From Paenibacillus kobensis NBRC 15729 (GTDB taxonomy: Bacteria > Bacillota > Bacilli > Paenibacillales > Paenibacillaceae), in the NCBI RefSeq assembly GCF_004000825.1, contig NZ_BILZ01000001.1:124001-188000 (forward strand): a stretch of 64,000 nt of DNA, given 5' to 3'. Positions 45,809-55,767 of this stretch are shown here, piece after piece. Within the stretch, counting starts at the first letter, position 1. Each line of letters opens with the position of its first letter. A model generated the notes under the pieces. That model made no database searches. It had not been told where the DNA came from and saw only the letters and a program-made list of their open reading frames with translations. A program made the position numbers and the translations under genes.

Positions 45809-46605
45809 GCCAGTCCCCTCCATCGAGTGCATATTTCAACAACGGTCAAAATGACTATGCCTATGTACCCCTCACGCTTATACCGAAGAGGCATTGGAAG
45901 CGCAGTATAAGGAGGCATAAGGATGTCATCTGTAAATCCTCTGGCGATTAATCCGTTAGATACTCCTCTATAGCGGTGCATCGTTCTGTCGAACAGCCGT
46001 ACGATCAGCACCGACATGTCCTTCAGCTTGCTTCGAAAGCTCGAATGTCCCCCGCGTGCCAACTGAGCAGCATACATCCTCGACGCGGTATCCATCAGCA
46101 AGAATAGAAAACGGTACATGATCAACATCAGTTCAAGCACGAGTGCAGGCATGCGCAGCTTCTTAAACACTTGGAGCAGTTCCGTGACAGGGATCGTCAG
46201 CGTAATGAACATCAGGCAAGACATGCATGCAGTTACCCGTACGAATAAGTGAACGGCTTTAATTACATTTGTATCGCTAACGGTGACCGCCCAGCGGGAT
46301 GCCGTGAATAGCACGGAGTCTGATGTTGCATAGGCGGAATAGGCAGGCTCAATCTCAAGGACGATTGCCGGAAGGCTTGCCGCATAGAATAAACAAGGAA
46401 CCGCAAGCAATACGATATAGGATTTCACGGGTATTCGGGCATAAATAACGGTCCATACGAACATCCAGCTCATGATGACAAGCTGAATATAGGCGTGCGA
46501 CAGATAGGAAAGGGCAAACAAAGCAGCTGCGAATGAAAATTTCCACATGGGAGCAACTGTTCTAAGCCTGTTCTTATACGAAAGAGAGTCAATAAGTTTA
46601 ATCAT
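45805..46605 (-). CDS. cbiQ: Cobalt ECF transporter T-component
   Basis: 266 residues with about five TM helices and the two coupling motifs of the family, near AAQLARGGHSSFRSK and SNGLIARGFTDD. It joins CbiO to CbiM. It overlaps cbiN upstream and cbiO downstream by a few bases. Confidence 0.9.
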   Translation of the reverse strand: MIKLIDSLSYKNRLRTVAPMWKFSFAAALFALSYLSHAYIQLVIMSWMFVWTVIYARIPVKSYIVLLAVPCLFYAASLPAIVLEIEPAYSAYATSDSVLFTASRWAVTVSDTNVIKAVHLFVRVTACMSCLMFITLTIPVTELLQVFKKLRMPALVLELMLIMYRFLFLLMDTASRMYAAQLARGGHSSFRSKLKDMSVLIVRLFDRTMHRYRGVSNGLIARGFTDDILMPPYTALPMPLRYKREGYIGIVILTVVEICTRWRGLA

Positions 46606-46885
46606 TGTTTTTGTTTTTCACGGATTTACCTTTAAACCATCCAATCGCATAGCCGATAAATCCTGCGCCAAGTGCGGCTTGCAGGGCGAACAACATGCTT
46701 TCGGTTTCGGATGGCAGCTCGAATAACGAAGAACTCCAAGGTTTATAGGACGGTTTCAACGTTGCAATCGCCTGTTCCGCCGCGTCGTCTGCCCCGCCGA
46801 ATTCGCCATTAACGAAGAGCAATGGCGTAACGGCCAGCACGATCACGGCAAAGAGCAGCAATAGGTTTTTGCTCCGGGTGGTCAT
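46598..46885 (-). CDS. cbiN: Cobalt transporter accessory subunit
   Basis: 95 residues: an N-terminal TM helix ([19 protein letters not shown]), a short outside loop with [14 protein letters not shown] and a second TM helix. This is the CbiN pattern, in which the loop assists metal loading of CbiM. Overlaps cbiM by four bases. Confidence 0.9.
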   Translation of the reverse strand: MTTRSKNLLLLFAVIVLAVTPLLFVNGEFGGADDAAEQAIATLKPSYKPWSSSLFELPSETESMLFALQAALGAGFIGYAIGWFKGKSVKNKNND

Positions 46886-47649
46886 GATTGTTTCGCTCCT
46901 TTCATTCTGCGCTGCAGAACGGACAACTCTTCCGAGTTGTGGGCTTGCATCCAGTTCCAGATCAGAACCGTGAGCAAGCCTTCGCTTATCGCTAACGGGA
47001 TTTGCGTGACGGCAAAGATGCCGCCGAATTTGGCGAAAGAAGCGAGGACTCCGCCATGTTCAGCCGGGAACGCTAATGCTAATTGAAGCGAGGTGATGAC
47101 GTATGTGGACAAATCCGCCAAAGCCGCGGCTGCAAAGATGGACAGCTTTTGCTTCCTGGTCGATTTCATCATCCCTTTATACACGGCGTAGCCGATAATT
47201 GGACCCGCTACGGCCATGGAGAAAGCGTTGGCGCCCAAAGTCGTCAGACCGCCGTGAGCGAGCAGCACTGCTTGGAATAGAAGCACGATGGAACCGAGAA
47301 CGCTCATGGGCAGCGGACCGAACATTACTGCTCCAAGGCCGGTTCCCGTCGGATGCGAGCTGCTCCCTGTCACGGACGGGATCTTCAGTGCCGATAAGAC
47401 GAAGGTGAAGGCGCCGGCTAGGCCCAGCATGATTTTAAGCTCCGGGGTTTCCTTGGTGATTCGGATTAATGCACGCAGCCCGAAGATGAAGAACGGCACA
47501 AATAATATCCACCAGAAAAGCGCCCAGCCCCAAGGCAGAAACCCTTCCATGATGTGCATCGCATAGGCGGTTTGCGGCTCGTTAACGGCCAGATAGAGTG
47601 TTAAACCTATAACCAACAATGCGGTGCTCCAAGACCTTCTGTGTTTCAA
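46882..47649 (-). CDS. cbiM: Cobalt transporter substrate-binding subunit
   Basis: 255 residues. A signal sequence ends at AYA and the mature chain begins MHIMEGFLP, whose N-terminal Met-His makes the metal site in CbiM/NikM proteins. Then come about six TM helices and [18 protein letters not shown]. It lies 24 nt after cbiP; AGGAGG precedes the start. Confidence 0.93.
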   Translation of the reverse strand: MKHRRSWSTALLVIGLTLYLAVNEPQTAYAMHIMEGFLPWGWALFWWILFVPFFIFGLRALIRITKETPELKIMLGLAGAFTFVLSALKIPSVTGSSSHPTGTGLGAVMFGPLPMSVLGSIVLLFQAVLLAHGGLTTLGANAFSMAVAGPIIGYAVYKGMMKSTRKQKLSIFAAAALADLSTYVITSLQLALAFPAEHGGVLASFAKFGGIFAVTQIPLAISEGLLTVLIWNWMQAHNSEELSVLQRRMKGAKQS

Positions 47650-47673
47650 TTCGATACCTCCTAGACTTCTAGA

Positions 47674-49233
47674 TCAATCAGATGGTGGATGAAAGTTCCG
47701 TTCGGACTCCATACTCCGCCTTTCAATTCCTATAATCTCGTAGAGCCTTTCCATATTCAGATAAGCCCTAACGTGGTCTGCCAGCTTATCAAACGCTTCA
47801 GCTTGTTGCGCACTAAACGGCAAAACCGTATGGATCGGCTGCAGTCCTTTACTAACGCGGACGGTATCCAGCCAGCTTCTACGAAATTCATCATTATGAA
47901 AAATGCCGTGCACGTACGTCCCCCATATCCGTCCGTCGTCCGTAACGGCGCCGTCTTCGCGATCACCTAATAAGAACAAGGAATGGACCGGTTCGAGTTT
48001 CTTCGTCTGCCCCATATGAATCTCATAGCCTGACACAGGGGTTCCCTTAAACGTTGACCAGCTTTGATGTTCGCACTGCACAATACCGGTGACTCTCTCC
48101 GTTCGTTTATCGGCATAAAACGTCGTCTCCAGCGGAAGATACCCAAGTCCGGTCGACTCCCCGCGTTCAGACTCCACCTGTAACGGATCATTCAGCTTGC
48201 GGCCGAGCATCTGATACCCGCCGCATATGCCGACGAGCCTGCTGCCGTGTGCGACCAGCTGTTCAATCGCTTCCGTCATGCCATTCTCCTGCAAGAAGGC
48301 CAGATCGTCGAGCGTATTCTTCGAACCCGGCAATATGATAATGTCAGGCTTCTGAAGCTGATCTGCGCTTTCTGCGTAGCGAAGCGAGACATCCGGCTCG
48401 GCAGACAGCGGATCAAAGTCAGTGAAGTTGGATATGCGCGGGAGTCGAATAACGACTACATCTAAGTCTTTGTCGTCGGCCTCAACAGGATTGTGCGGCC
48501 GTTCCAGCACGACCGAATCTTCCGCTTCAATGTTAAGCTTGGGCATATGCGGGATGACTCCAAGAACTGGAATGCCAGTGCGCTGCTCCAGCCAATCGAG
48601 ACCGGACTGAAGCAGACTGATGTCGCCGCGGAACTTGTTGATAATAAAGCCTTTGACCCGGTTTCGTTCATGCTCTTCGAGAAGCTCCAATGTACCGACG
48701 ATGGATGCAAAGACTCCGCCCCGGTCAATATCGGCGACGAGAATGACTGGAGCATCCGCCCATCCGGCTACGCGCATATTGACGATATCCCGGTCTTTGA
48801 GGTTGATCTCGGCGGGACTGCCTGCCCCTTCAATCGCGACGATATCGAATTGCGCGCGGAGCCGTTCGAGTGCATCCTTCACGATGTCAGCAGCCAGGGG
48901 CAAATACTCTTCGCGATACCGCCTAGCGCTCATCTCTTGGTGCGGCCTGCCATGCACGACGATTTGAGCAGTCATATCCCGAGTCGGCTTGATTAGGATG
49001 GGGTTCATGTCGGTCGTAGCGGGAATGCCGCAAGCTTCCGCCTGCACCCCTTGCGCTCGGCCGATCTCTTTGCCGTCCAGTGTGACATAGGAATTAAGAG
49101 CCATATTTTGCGATTTGTAAGGCGCAACCTTCCACCCGTCTTGGAGCAAAATGCGGCACAAAGCCGTTGTCAGCACGCTTTTTCCTACGTCGGAGGAAGT
49201 TCCTTGAATCATAATCGTCTTTGCCCGCTGCAA
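47674..49233 (-). CDS. cbiP: Cobyric acid synthase
   Basis: About 519 residues from a TTG start with GAGGAGGGA upstream. N-terminal P-loop-like MIQGTSSDVGKS and the synthetase core (VILVADIDRGGVFAS) are followed by a class-I glutamine amidotransferase domain with Cys in LVGICGGYQMLG and a terminal His (TYVHGIFHND). It adds four amide groups to adenosyl-cobyrinic acid diamide using glutamine and ATP. The start coordinate may be off by one base. Confidence 0.93.
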   Translation of the reverse strand: MQRAKTIMIQGTSSDVGKSVLTTALCRILLQDGWKVAPYKSQNMALNSYVTLDGKEIGRAQGVQAEACGIPATTDMNPILIKPTRDMTAQIVVHGRPHQEMSARRYREEYLPLAADIVKDALERLRAQFDIVAIEGAGSPAEINLKDRDIVNMRVAGWADAPVILVADIDRGGVFASIVGTLELLEEHERNRVKGFIINKFRGDISLLQSGLDWLEQRTGIPVLGVIPHMPKLNIEAEDSVVLERPHNPVEADDKDLDVVVIRLPRISNFTDFDPLSAEPDVSLRYAESADQLQKPDIIILPGSKNTLDDLAFLQENGMTEAIEQLVAHGSRLVGICGGYQMLGRKLNDPLQVESERGESTGLGYLPLETTFYADKRTERVTGIVQCEHQSWSTFKGTPVSGYEIHMGQTKKLEPVHSLFLLGDREDGAVTDDGRIWGTYVHGIFHNDEFRRSWLDTVRVSKGLQPIHTVLPFSAQQAEAFDKLADHVRAYLNMERLYEIIGIERRSMESERNFHPPSD

Positions 49234-49318
49234 ATGTGTCCCTCCTCAGCCGTTTCACTTGACAACTAACCTATTTGGATCATGGTTTCGCAGAGAGACG
49301 CAGACCCTGCCGCCAATG

Positions 49319-49876
49319 CTAGAGCCATGTTGTTTTCTGTGCAAAGGGGGTTCTAGCCGTCGGCGGAGTTGCCTCAGCCGGGTAACCGACGAATACGGTT
49401 CCGATTATTTTCCGGTTATCCGGCGAACCGATAAAAGCGTGCAAACGTTGATCCCGAACGAGACCGACTCCGCGCGTTCTCCAGACGAGGCCAAGATCAA
49501 GCTCCTGGGCGGCAAGCCACATCGAATGAATCGCACAGGCAGCGGCGTACTCGTTATCTTCGGATGATGCTTCATCGCCTGGAATGATATCGGCGGTAAC
49601 GACGATCATCAGAGTCGTCGATTCAAGGACACGGAGGGATTCCTTAATCAAGTTCGGCTTCGTAGGGAAGCGCTCTTGCAGATAGTCGGCAGCCATTTGT
49701 TCGTACCGCAATTTAGAATCGCCGCGAATGACATAAAAGTGCCATGGCTCACGCATGCGGTCGTTCGGCGCCCAAGTAGCGGCTTCAAGCAATTGGGCGA
49801 TATGTTCCTCTTCAATTTCACGTGGTTCGTAGCTGCGGACTGCTCGGCGTTGTTTTAAAGCATCTATCATTGTCAT
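49319..49876 (-). CDS. Nitroreductase-family flavoprotein inside the cobalamin operon
   Basis: 185 residues: an FMN-binding QRRAVRSYEPREI start, PNDRMREPWHFYVI and CAIHSMWLAAQELDLGLVWR. This is a generic nitroreductase fold, lacking the typical BluB signature, so lower-ligand synthesis is not implied. Its place between the adenosyltransferase and cobyric acid synthase suggests a role as the Co(II)-to-Co(I) corrinoid reductase needed for adenosylation (inference). Confidence 0.75.
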   Translation of the reverse strand: MTMIDALKQRRAVRSYEPREIEEEHIAQLLEAATWAPNDRMREPWHFYVIRGDSKLRYEQMAADYLQERFPTKPNLIKESLRVLESTTLMIVVTADIIPGDEASSEDNEYAAACAIHSMWLAAQELDLGLVWRTRGVGLVRDQRLHAFIGSPDNRKIIGTVFVGYPAEATPPTARTPFAQKTTWL

Positions 49877-49915
49877 GTGTACTCACCCATTCTTTAATCA
49901 AACTTACTCTACCAG

Positions 49916-50473
49916 CTAGTATTCAAGTCCCAACACGGCAGGAACGCCTTCGTTGTAATAATGCTTAATCGGCTGAATCTCGGATACGAGGTCAGCTTTA
50001 GCGATTATTTCCGGTTTGGCCCCGCGCCCCGTTAACACAAGATGGAGGTGCGCTGGTCTCGATTCGATCAATTCGATAACTTCCTGCAGTGGAAGAACGT
50101 CCGCGATCGGAAACCGTTCAATCCCGAGAGCGTTATGGATCTCATCGAGAATGACGACATCCCAGTCGCCGTTCATCGTCTCTTCCTTCGCAATCGTCCA
50201 AGCTTTCTGCAGCGCCTCGCGGTGCTCCTCGGGCGTTCGGGTCCACGTAAAGCCGACACCAAGTTGCCGCACCTCGATGCCGATCCGGTTGAGCGTAATC
50301 TGCTCTCCATATGTACGCTGCGGCGATTTGATAAACTGCAGGATCAGCACTTTATAGCCCCGGCCTGCCGCTCGTACCGCCAGTCCTAGCGATGCCGTTG
50401 TTTTTCCTTTGCCGTCTCCGGTGTAAACCAGCGTATACCCTTTGCGTGATGCTCTTCTGTCAGACGATCCCAT
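49916..50473 (-). CDS. cobO: Cob(I)yrinic acid a,c-diamide adenosyltransferase (CobA/CobO type)
   Basis: 185 residues with GDGKGKTTASLGLAVRAAG (P-loop), VILDEIHNAL and LVLTGRGAKPEII, the CobO/BtuR pattern. It attaches the 5'-deoxyadenosyl group to cobalt. The start overlaps the end of cbiA by 14 nt. Confidence 0.93.
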   Translation of the reverse strand: MGSSDRRASRKGYTLVYTGDGKGKTTASLGLAVRAAGRGYKVLILQFIKSPQRTYGEQITLNRIGIEVRQLGVGFTWTRTPEEHREALQKAWTIAKEETMNGDWDVVILDEIHNALGIERFPIADVLPLQEVIELIESRPAHLHLVLTGRGAKPEIIAKADLVSEIQPIKHYYNEGVPAVLGLEY

Positions 50474-51884
50474 CGGTCACCTTCCTTATTTCATGGTAAG
50501 CCGCACATTGCGCGATGAACCGGCGAGCAACTCCAATGTTAGAGGCGAAATGGACATGTGTGTACCCCGCAGTGATGGAGGGTGTACCATAGCCATCCTT
50601 GCCTGATCCCCGCAGCCCTTTCGTCTCATACGCATGAGGGTAATCCTCAAGATCAGCCGTCAGGGTGGAGTAATGGAATTCGTGTCCGCGAATCGTCTCT
50701 CCTTCGGCCAGCAGCAAGCTGTCGCGCATCCCTGTCACCTCGCGGTACCCGAGCGCTGCAAGTTTCGGCTGCATGCGCACTTCTGCCGGGATGAGTCCAG
50801 CCATTTCGTGCCTGATGCCGTTACGGTCCGTAATGGAGCGGGACAAATACATGTAGCCTCCGCACTCGGCGAATATAGGCAAGCTGGCTTCGGCTCTGGC
50901 CTTCAGGTCTCGTCCGACATGGCCTGCATCCGCAAGCGCCGAAGCGAACTCCTCCGGAAAGCCGCCCCCAATATACACGCCATCCGCATGTTCCGGGACG
51001 GGTTCTCCTGCAAGAGGGCTGAATGGATGAAGGTTCGCGCCAAGCCGCTCCAGCAGCTCGAGATTTTCCGGGTAGTAGAAGTTGAACGCCGCGTCTTTGG
51101 CGACTGCGATGACAGGCTGTATACCGCCGGGAGCGGCTGAGCTTGATTCATCTGGGAATAGGCGATGGTTCGGCCATTCGAGGTCTGGCGATTGGCCGGC
51201 AAGCGCAAGCACGGCGTTCAGATCGACGCCCTGCTCGATCAGATCAGCGGCGCGGCGGAACAGCGGTTCCAGCTCTCCCCGCTCGATGGCCGGCACAAGG
51301 CCGAGGTGCCGCTCTGGAACCGTCAGCTCTTCGTCGCGTCCAAGCCAGCCAAGAACCGGGATGCCGCACACTTGTTCGATCGCCGATTTCACGATCTTAT
51401 AATGGCCGGCACTGCCGCATTTGTTGACGATGACACCGGCAATTCGTCCGTTTCCTGCGAGCTGCTGGAAGCCGAGTACGACGGCCGCGGCGCTGCGCGC
51501 CATACTTTGGGCGTTCACAACAAGCAGTACAGGACATTGCAGCAGAGCAGCAATCTCTGCCGTCGAACCTGTGTCTGACAACGGGTCTTTCCCGTCGAAC
51601 ATCCCCATGACGCCTTCAATAACCGACACATCCGCTCCCGCTGATCCTCGCATAAAGATCTCTTTCATCGTTTCATGCGGAAGCATCCATGTATCGAGGT
51701 TGCGGGACTGTCGGCCCGTGACCGCCGTATGGTAAGAGGGGTCGATGTAGTCCGGGCCGCATTTGAAGCCTTGAACCGTAAGGCCCCGGCGTTTCAGCGC
51801 CGCCATCAGCCCGATCGTGATCGTCGTCTTGCCCGCGCCGCTTCCTGTTCCAGCGATGACGAAGCGGGCTCTGCGCTCGTTCAT
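50460..51884 (-). CDS. cbiA: Cobyrinic acid a,c-diamide synthase
   Basis: 474 residues. N-terminal GTGSGAGKTTITIG P-loop, VMGMFDGKDP, and a C-terminal amidotransferase domain with the catalytic Cys in IFAECGGYMYLSRS. It amidates the a and c carboxylates. Its ATG shares a base with the cbiG stop (TAATG). Confidence 0.93.
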   Translation of the reverse strand: MNERRARFVIAGTGSGAGKTTITIGLMAALKRRGLTVQGFKCGPDYIDPSYHTAVTGRQSRNLDTWMLPHETMKEIFMRGSAGADVSVIEGVMGMFDGKDPLSDTGSTAEIAALLQCPVLLVVNAQSMARSAAAVVLGFQQLAGNGRIAGVIVNKCGSAGHYKIVKSAIEQVCGIPVLGWLGRDEELTVPERHLGLVPAIERGELEPLFRRAADLIEQGVDLNAVLALAGQSPDLEWPNHRLFPDESSSAAPGGIQPVIAVAKDAAFNFYYPENLELLERLGANLHPFSPLAGEPVPEHADGVYIGGGFPEEFASALADAGHVGRDLKARAEASLPIFAECGGYMYLSRSITDRNGIRHEMAGLIPAEVRMQPKLAALGYREVTGMRDSLLLAEGETIRGHEFHYSTLTADLEDYPHAYETKGLRGSGKDGYGTPSITAGYTHVHFASNIGVARRFIAQCAAYHEIRKVTDGIV

Positions 51885-53002
51885 TATTGCTTAACCTCCG
51901 ATCGGGTGATCTGCTGCGTAAAGTGCACTCGGGCGACCGAGATCGTCACGTTACCGCTCTTTTTCTTCTCCAGCAGCCATCCCGATGCCCCGCTCGACAA
52001 TAGCGCCGCCGGCTCGCTCACACCGTACGCGCCAGTATATTTGAACACCGTCTCGGACGGGTTCGCGAGAGCCACTTCGTTGAGCTGTCCCGGCGTATAG
52101 GTTTCAAGACGCCAACCATATTGATGACAGACGTCCAGCAAGCCCTGCTCATCTTTCTTCAGGTCGATTGTGGCCATGTTGCGGACGCTCTTCACGGATA
52201 ACCGCATATCGGCAAGCGTGTCGGTAATGACACTCTCGATTTCGTCCGCAGCCGTTCCCCGGTTGCAGCCAATCCCTAGCACAAGCGACTTGGGCCGATA
52301 CAACACCCCGTTGCGCAATAGATCCGCTTCTTCCTCCGAAGTGAGCAGCCTGTCTGTAATCACGAGCGCAGCATCGAATTTCGCCGCGATTGCTTCCTTA
52401 GCGTTCGAATAGACGCGGATATGATCGGGCAGCGGCTTCTCATACGTCCACCAGTTCGGTTCACCCGTCTCTTGGACTACGGCAATGCGCTCCTCGTTGA
52501 CGACCGACGCGCTGACCGGCGTCGCATGTTCAAAGCTTTCGATCACCCAGCCTAAGCTGCGGCCGAACAGGTCGACGGGAATCGTTTGCTGCACGTCTGA
52601 TGCGGTCGTGATGACCGGACGCGCGCCGAGAACCGCCGCCACTTCGCGGGTCAATTCGTTCGCCCCGCCCAAATGGCCGGACAAGACGCTGATGACATGC
52701 TCGCCCCGGTCATCGATGACGACGACGGCAGGATCTTTCTTCTTATCCTCCAGAATCGGAGCGATCATTCGAACGACCGCTCCAAGCGAAATGATAATGA
52801 TGAGTCCGTTGTACTTCTTGAACAGATCCGGCAAAATCAGCTTCACTGAACCTTCGAACAACTGATAGCCCTTATCGGCTTCATCTCCACGGGCGAACTT
52901 GCTCATATAGTACAAGTCGGTACCGGGAAAACGTGCGGCAAGACCGCGCGCCTTCTCCACTCCATGCTTCGTAATCGCGACGGCGGCGAACGGATTACTC
53001 AT
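51884..53002 (-). CDS. cbiG: Cobalt-precorrin-5A hydrolase
   Basis: ATG 53002, with AAAGGAGTGG upstream, is chosen over the longer frame to 53092. 372 residues: the central VISVLSGHLGGANELTREVA region and the C-terminal LVLGIGCNRGTAADEIE domain define CbiG. It opens the lactone ring and releases acetaldehyde in the anaerobic route. It overlaps the end of cbiF by eight bases. Confidence 0.92.
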   Translation of the reverse strand: MSNPFAAVAITKHGVEKARGLAARFPGTDLYYMSKFARGDEADKGYQLFEGSVKLILPDLFKKYNGLIIIISLGAVVRMIAPILEDKKKDPAVVVIDDRGEHVISVLSGHLGGANELTREVAAVLGARPVITTASDVQQTIPVDLFGRSLGWVIESFEHATPVSASVVNEERIAVVQETGEPNWWTYEKPLPDHIRVYSNAKEAIAAKFDAALVITDRLLTSEEEADLLRNGVLYRPKSLVLGIGCNRGTAADEIESVITDTLADMRLSVKSVRNMATIDLKKDEQGLLDVCHQYGWRLETYTPGQLNEVALANPSETVFKYTGAYGVSEPAALLSSGASGWLLEKKKSGNVTISVARVHFTQQITRSEVKQ

Positions 53003-53789
53003 TCGCTGCCACTCCTTTGCGGTAGCCGTGCGTGAATGTTTTGTCATACAGCTTGGAACGGTGATTGTCGTGGTCTGCCAAAGAAGGATCAAGCGCTTTG
53101 CCTGCCAAAATCATCGCGTGCATGCGGATGCCCGCCTGACGCAAATCCGCATCCAAATTTTGCAAAGTGGTACGCACGATCTTCTGGTCCGGCCATGTCG
53201 CACGCTGAACGACCGCCACCGGCGTATCCTCCGCCCAGCCGGCTTCAAGAAACTCTCTTACCACTTTCTTAGCAAGCGTAGCGCTTAGAAATAGAGCGAC
53301 GGTACAATGATGAGACGCCAGATCGCGCAGCTTCTCCCGTTCCGGGACCGGTGTGCGGCCTTCTGCACGCGTCAGAATAACCGTCTGCGTCAAGTCCGGC
53401 ACGGTCAATTCAGCACCGAGTGCCGCTGCCGCCGCGAACACGGAGCTGACGCCCGGCACGATTTCATAAGCGATGCCTTCCTGCTTCAGCAATACCATTT
53501 GTTCCAGAATCGCCCCGTACACCGAGGGGTCTCCGGTATGCATACGCGCAACCGACTTGCCCTCGCGCACGGCAGCGGCCATTACTTGAACCATCTGTTC
53601 GAGGTCCATGCCCGAGCTTTGCAATACCTCTGCATGCTCCCCTGCTTGGGCGATCAGTTCCTCGTTCACCAGCGAGTCGGTGTACAGCACCACGTCCGCC
53701 TGCTGCAAAATGCGCTGCCCTTTGACCGTAATCAAATCCGGATCTCCGGGCCCAGCGCCCACGATATAAACTTGCGGATTCAGCTTCAT
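52995..53789 (-). CDS. cbiF: Cobalt-precorrin-4 C11-methyltransferase
   Basis: 264 residues of the corrin methyltransferase fold: YIVGAGPGDPDLITVKG, MHTGDPSVYGAILEQM and IVPGVSSVFAAAAALGAELT. SAM-dependent methylation at C11. Start overlaps the cbiL stop by ATGA. Confidence 0.92.
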   Translation of the reverse strand: MKLNPQVYIVGAGPGDPDLITVKGQRILQQADVVLYTDSLVNEELIAQAGEHAEVLQSSGMDLEQMVQVMAAAVREGKSVARMHTGDPSVYGAILEQMVLLKQEGIAYEIVPGVSSVFAAAAALGAELTVPDLTQTVILTRAEGRTPVPEREKLRDLASHHCTVALFLSATLAKKVVREFLEAGWAEDTPVAVVQRATWPDQKIVRTTLQNLDADLRQAGIRMHAMILAGKALDPSLADHDNHRSKLYDKTFTHGYRKGVAANE

Positions 53790-54508
53790 TTTCTCACCAC
53801 CATCAACGTCAAATATTCCAGCTCCTGCCCTTTCAGCTCACGCACGTTGCGCCAAATGAGCTCTTGCGGAGACGTAACTTTCGTCACAACAGAGGCTTTG
53901 TCGACGAGGTGCAGTTCTTCTAGAATATCGATCATCATATCCAGAACCTTCGCCACCTTAATAAACACGACAGCTTCATGCTCTTCCATTACACGCTTCA
54001 TTTCGCTGCGGTCACCGGTCGCGGGTACGATCGCCACTTGATCATCGCCGTCCGCAAGCGGTACATTCAGCCTTGCAGCCGCACCAAGTACCGACGAAAT
54101 GCCCGGCACCGTAATGATCGGCACTTCCGGATGGAGCTTCTGCATGAGCCGTGCCATATGGATGAAGGTACTGTACAAGTTCGGATCGCCCTCGGTAACG
54201 AAAGCGATATCCCGGCCGGCCTGCAAGTGCTGCCAGATCAGCTCAGCCGTCTTGTTCCACTCCCGGTCAAGCGCAGCCTGGTCCTTCGTCATCGGGAATA
54301 CGAGCCCCAGCATTTCCTTCTCCGACGTATTCACGTATAGCTCTACGATTTCAAGTGCATATGATTTGGCGCCCATCCGTTTTCTCGGGTAAGCGATAAC
54401 GGGACATTCCTTCAGCATACGAAACGCTTTGACGGTAATCAGCTCCGGGTCTCCCGGGCCAACGCCTATCCCGTACAGCGTCCCAATTTTTATAGCGGTG
54501 GTCGTCAT
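53786..54508 (-). CDS. cbiL: Precorrin-2 / cobalt-factor II C20-methyltransferase
   Basis: ATG 54508 follows AAGGAGG. 240 residues: GIGVGPGDPELITVKAFRML, VTEGDPNLYSTFIHM and VPGISSVLGAAARLNVPLA. First dedicated methylation after the cobalt or precorrin-2 step. Overlaps cbiET by four bases. Confidence 0.92.
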   Translation of the reverse strand: MTTTAIKIGTLYGIGVGPGDPELITVKAFRMLKECPVIAYPRKRMGAKSYALEIVELYVNTSEKEMLGLVFPMTKDQAALDREWNKTAELIWQHLQAGRDIAFVTEGDPNLYSTFIHMARLMQKLHPEVPIITVPGISSVLGAAARLNVPLADGDDQVAIVPATGDRSEMKRVMEEHEAVVFIKVAKVLDMMIDILEELHLVDKASVVTKVTSPQELIWRNVRELKGQELEYLTLMVVRK

Positions 54509-55767
54509 CCTTCGTTTCCTCCTTGCTCTTGCTTCTGTGCAGCTCCGTTCCCCCGGCATCCGGTAATGATATAGATCGGGTTGAGCCCTTCAAATCGAGT
54601 CATATCCAAAATCGGCTTGCTCCGCGAAATCTGGACGAGCGTGATATTCGTATCAAAGCCGGCCTCGCGCAGCGCCGATTGAGCTGCCGCCAGCGTTTCG
54701 ATCGTAGCCGCATTCACGACGATTCTGCCGTCTTTCTTCAGCCTCGCGCAGCAAATCCGGATAAGCTCGCGCAGTTCGCCGCCGCTGCCGCCGATAAAGA
54801 CCGCGTCCGGGTCGGGCAGGCCGTCTAGACCAGCCGGAGCCTTCGCGTGCAGCACGGTGATGTCGGCACGGAACTTACGGCTGTTATTTCGGATGTTTAC
54901 AAGATCGCCTTCATTTTTCTCCAGCGCGAATACTTGTCCATGCGGTGCCAGCCTTGCGCATTCGACGGCGACGGAACCGGAGCCTGCGCCGATATCCCAC
55001 ACGGTGCTGTCAAGCCCCAGCTTCAGCTCTGCCAAGCTAAGAATGCGTACTTCTTTCTTCGTAATGAGCCCTTTGTCCGGCTTCCGCTGGTCGAATTCAT
55101 GATCTTCGAAGCCGAAGCCGAAACGGGATGCTGGTGCATCCGTTCTGCGCCGCAGGATCACGACATTGAGCGGATCAAATGAGGCAGCCGCCATTTCCGT
55201 CAGCGTCCACCATCCGTACCGTTCATTATCGCCGCCAAGATTTTCCGCAACAAACGCATCGTATTCGTCCATGCCGAACTCAAGCAAGTAGTTGGCAATG
55301 GCGGAAGGACTGTTCATCTCGTCTGTCAGCAAGGCCACTTTTGATTTGCCGTCGATACGCTGCGCAAGTCCTTGGATCGGTCTCCCATGCACGCTCTCGA
55401 GAACAGCGTCCTGCCAACTGTCTCCCATCTTGGAGAAAGCGAGCTGCAACGAGCTCAGATGCGGGTGGATGCTCACGGCATTCACCCCGGCTTTCTTGGC
55501 TATGAACCCTGCAATTCCATAAAACAACGGGTCCCCTGAAGCCAGCACCGTAACGCGGTATTGCTCCCGCAGGCTTATCAGCCTTTCCACGGTTTGTGTG
55601 AGGCCGCCTTTCAGCACGATGCGTTCCTTGCCTGCTTCAGGAAATAGCGCCAAGTGGCGTTCCCCGCCGACCAACACGTCCGCGTTGTCGATTATTTGTT
55701 GGCATAGGGCGCTTAACCCTTGCGGACCGTCGTCTCCTACGCCGATAATTTGAATCCGGTTATCCAA
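54505..55767 (-). CDS. cbiET: Bifunctional cobalt-precorrin-7 C5- / precorrin-6B C15-methyltransferase (fused CbiE-CbiT)
   Basis: TTG 55767 follows GGGGAGG and overlaps the cbiD stop; ATG 55794 is less likely. 420 residues. The N-terminal half (about 1-205) is CbiE: IIGVGDDGPQGLSA and LASGDPLFYGIAG. The C-terminal half is CbiT: VWDIGAGSGSVAVECARLAP, the SAM motif of a class I methyltransferase. The fused form is usual in Bacillus-type operons. Confidence 0.92.
   Translation of the reverse strand: MDNRIQIIGVGDDGPQGLSALCQQIIDNADVLVGGERHLALFPEAGKERIVLKGGLTQTVERLISLREQYRVTVLASGDPLFYGIAGFIAKKAGVNAVSIHPHLSSLQLAFSKMGDSWQDAVLESVHGRPIQGLAQRIDGKSKVALLTDEMNSPSAIANYLLEFGMDEYDAFVAENLGGDNERYGWWTLTEMAAASFDPLNVVILRRRTDAPASRFGFGFEDHEFDQRKPDKGLITKKEVRILSLAELKLGLDSTVWDIGAGSGSVAVECARLAPHGQVFALEKNEGDLVNIRNNSRKFRADITVLHAKAPAGLDGLPDPDAVFIGGSGGELRELIRICCARLKKDGRIVVNAATIETLAAAQSALREAGFDTNITLVQISRSKPILDMTRFEGLNPIYIITGCRGNGAAQKQEQGGNEG

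Noticed and set aside
49319-49876. Nitroreductase gene as bluB (lower-ligand synthase)
   Set aside because: It is a generic nitroreductase without BluB-type sequence features, so only a family call was made.
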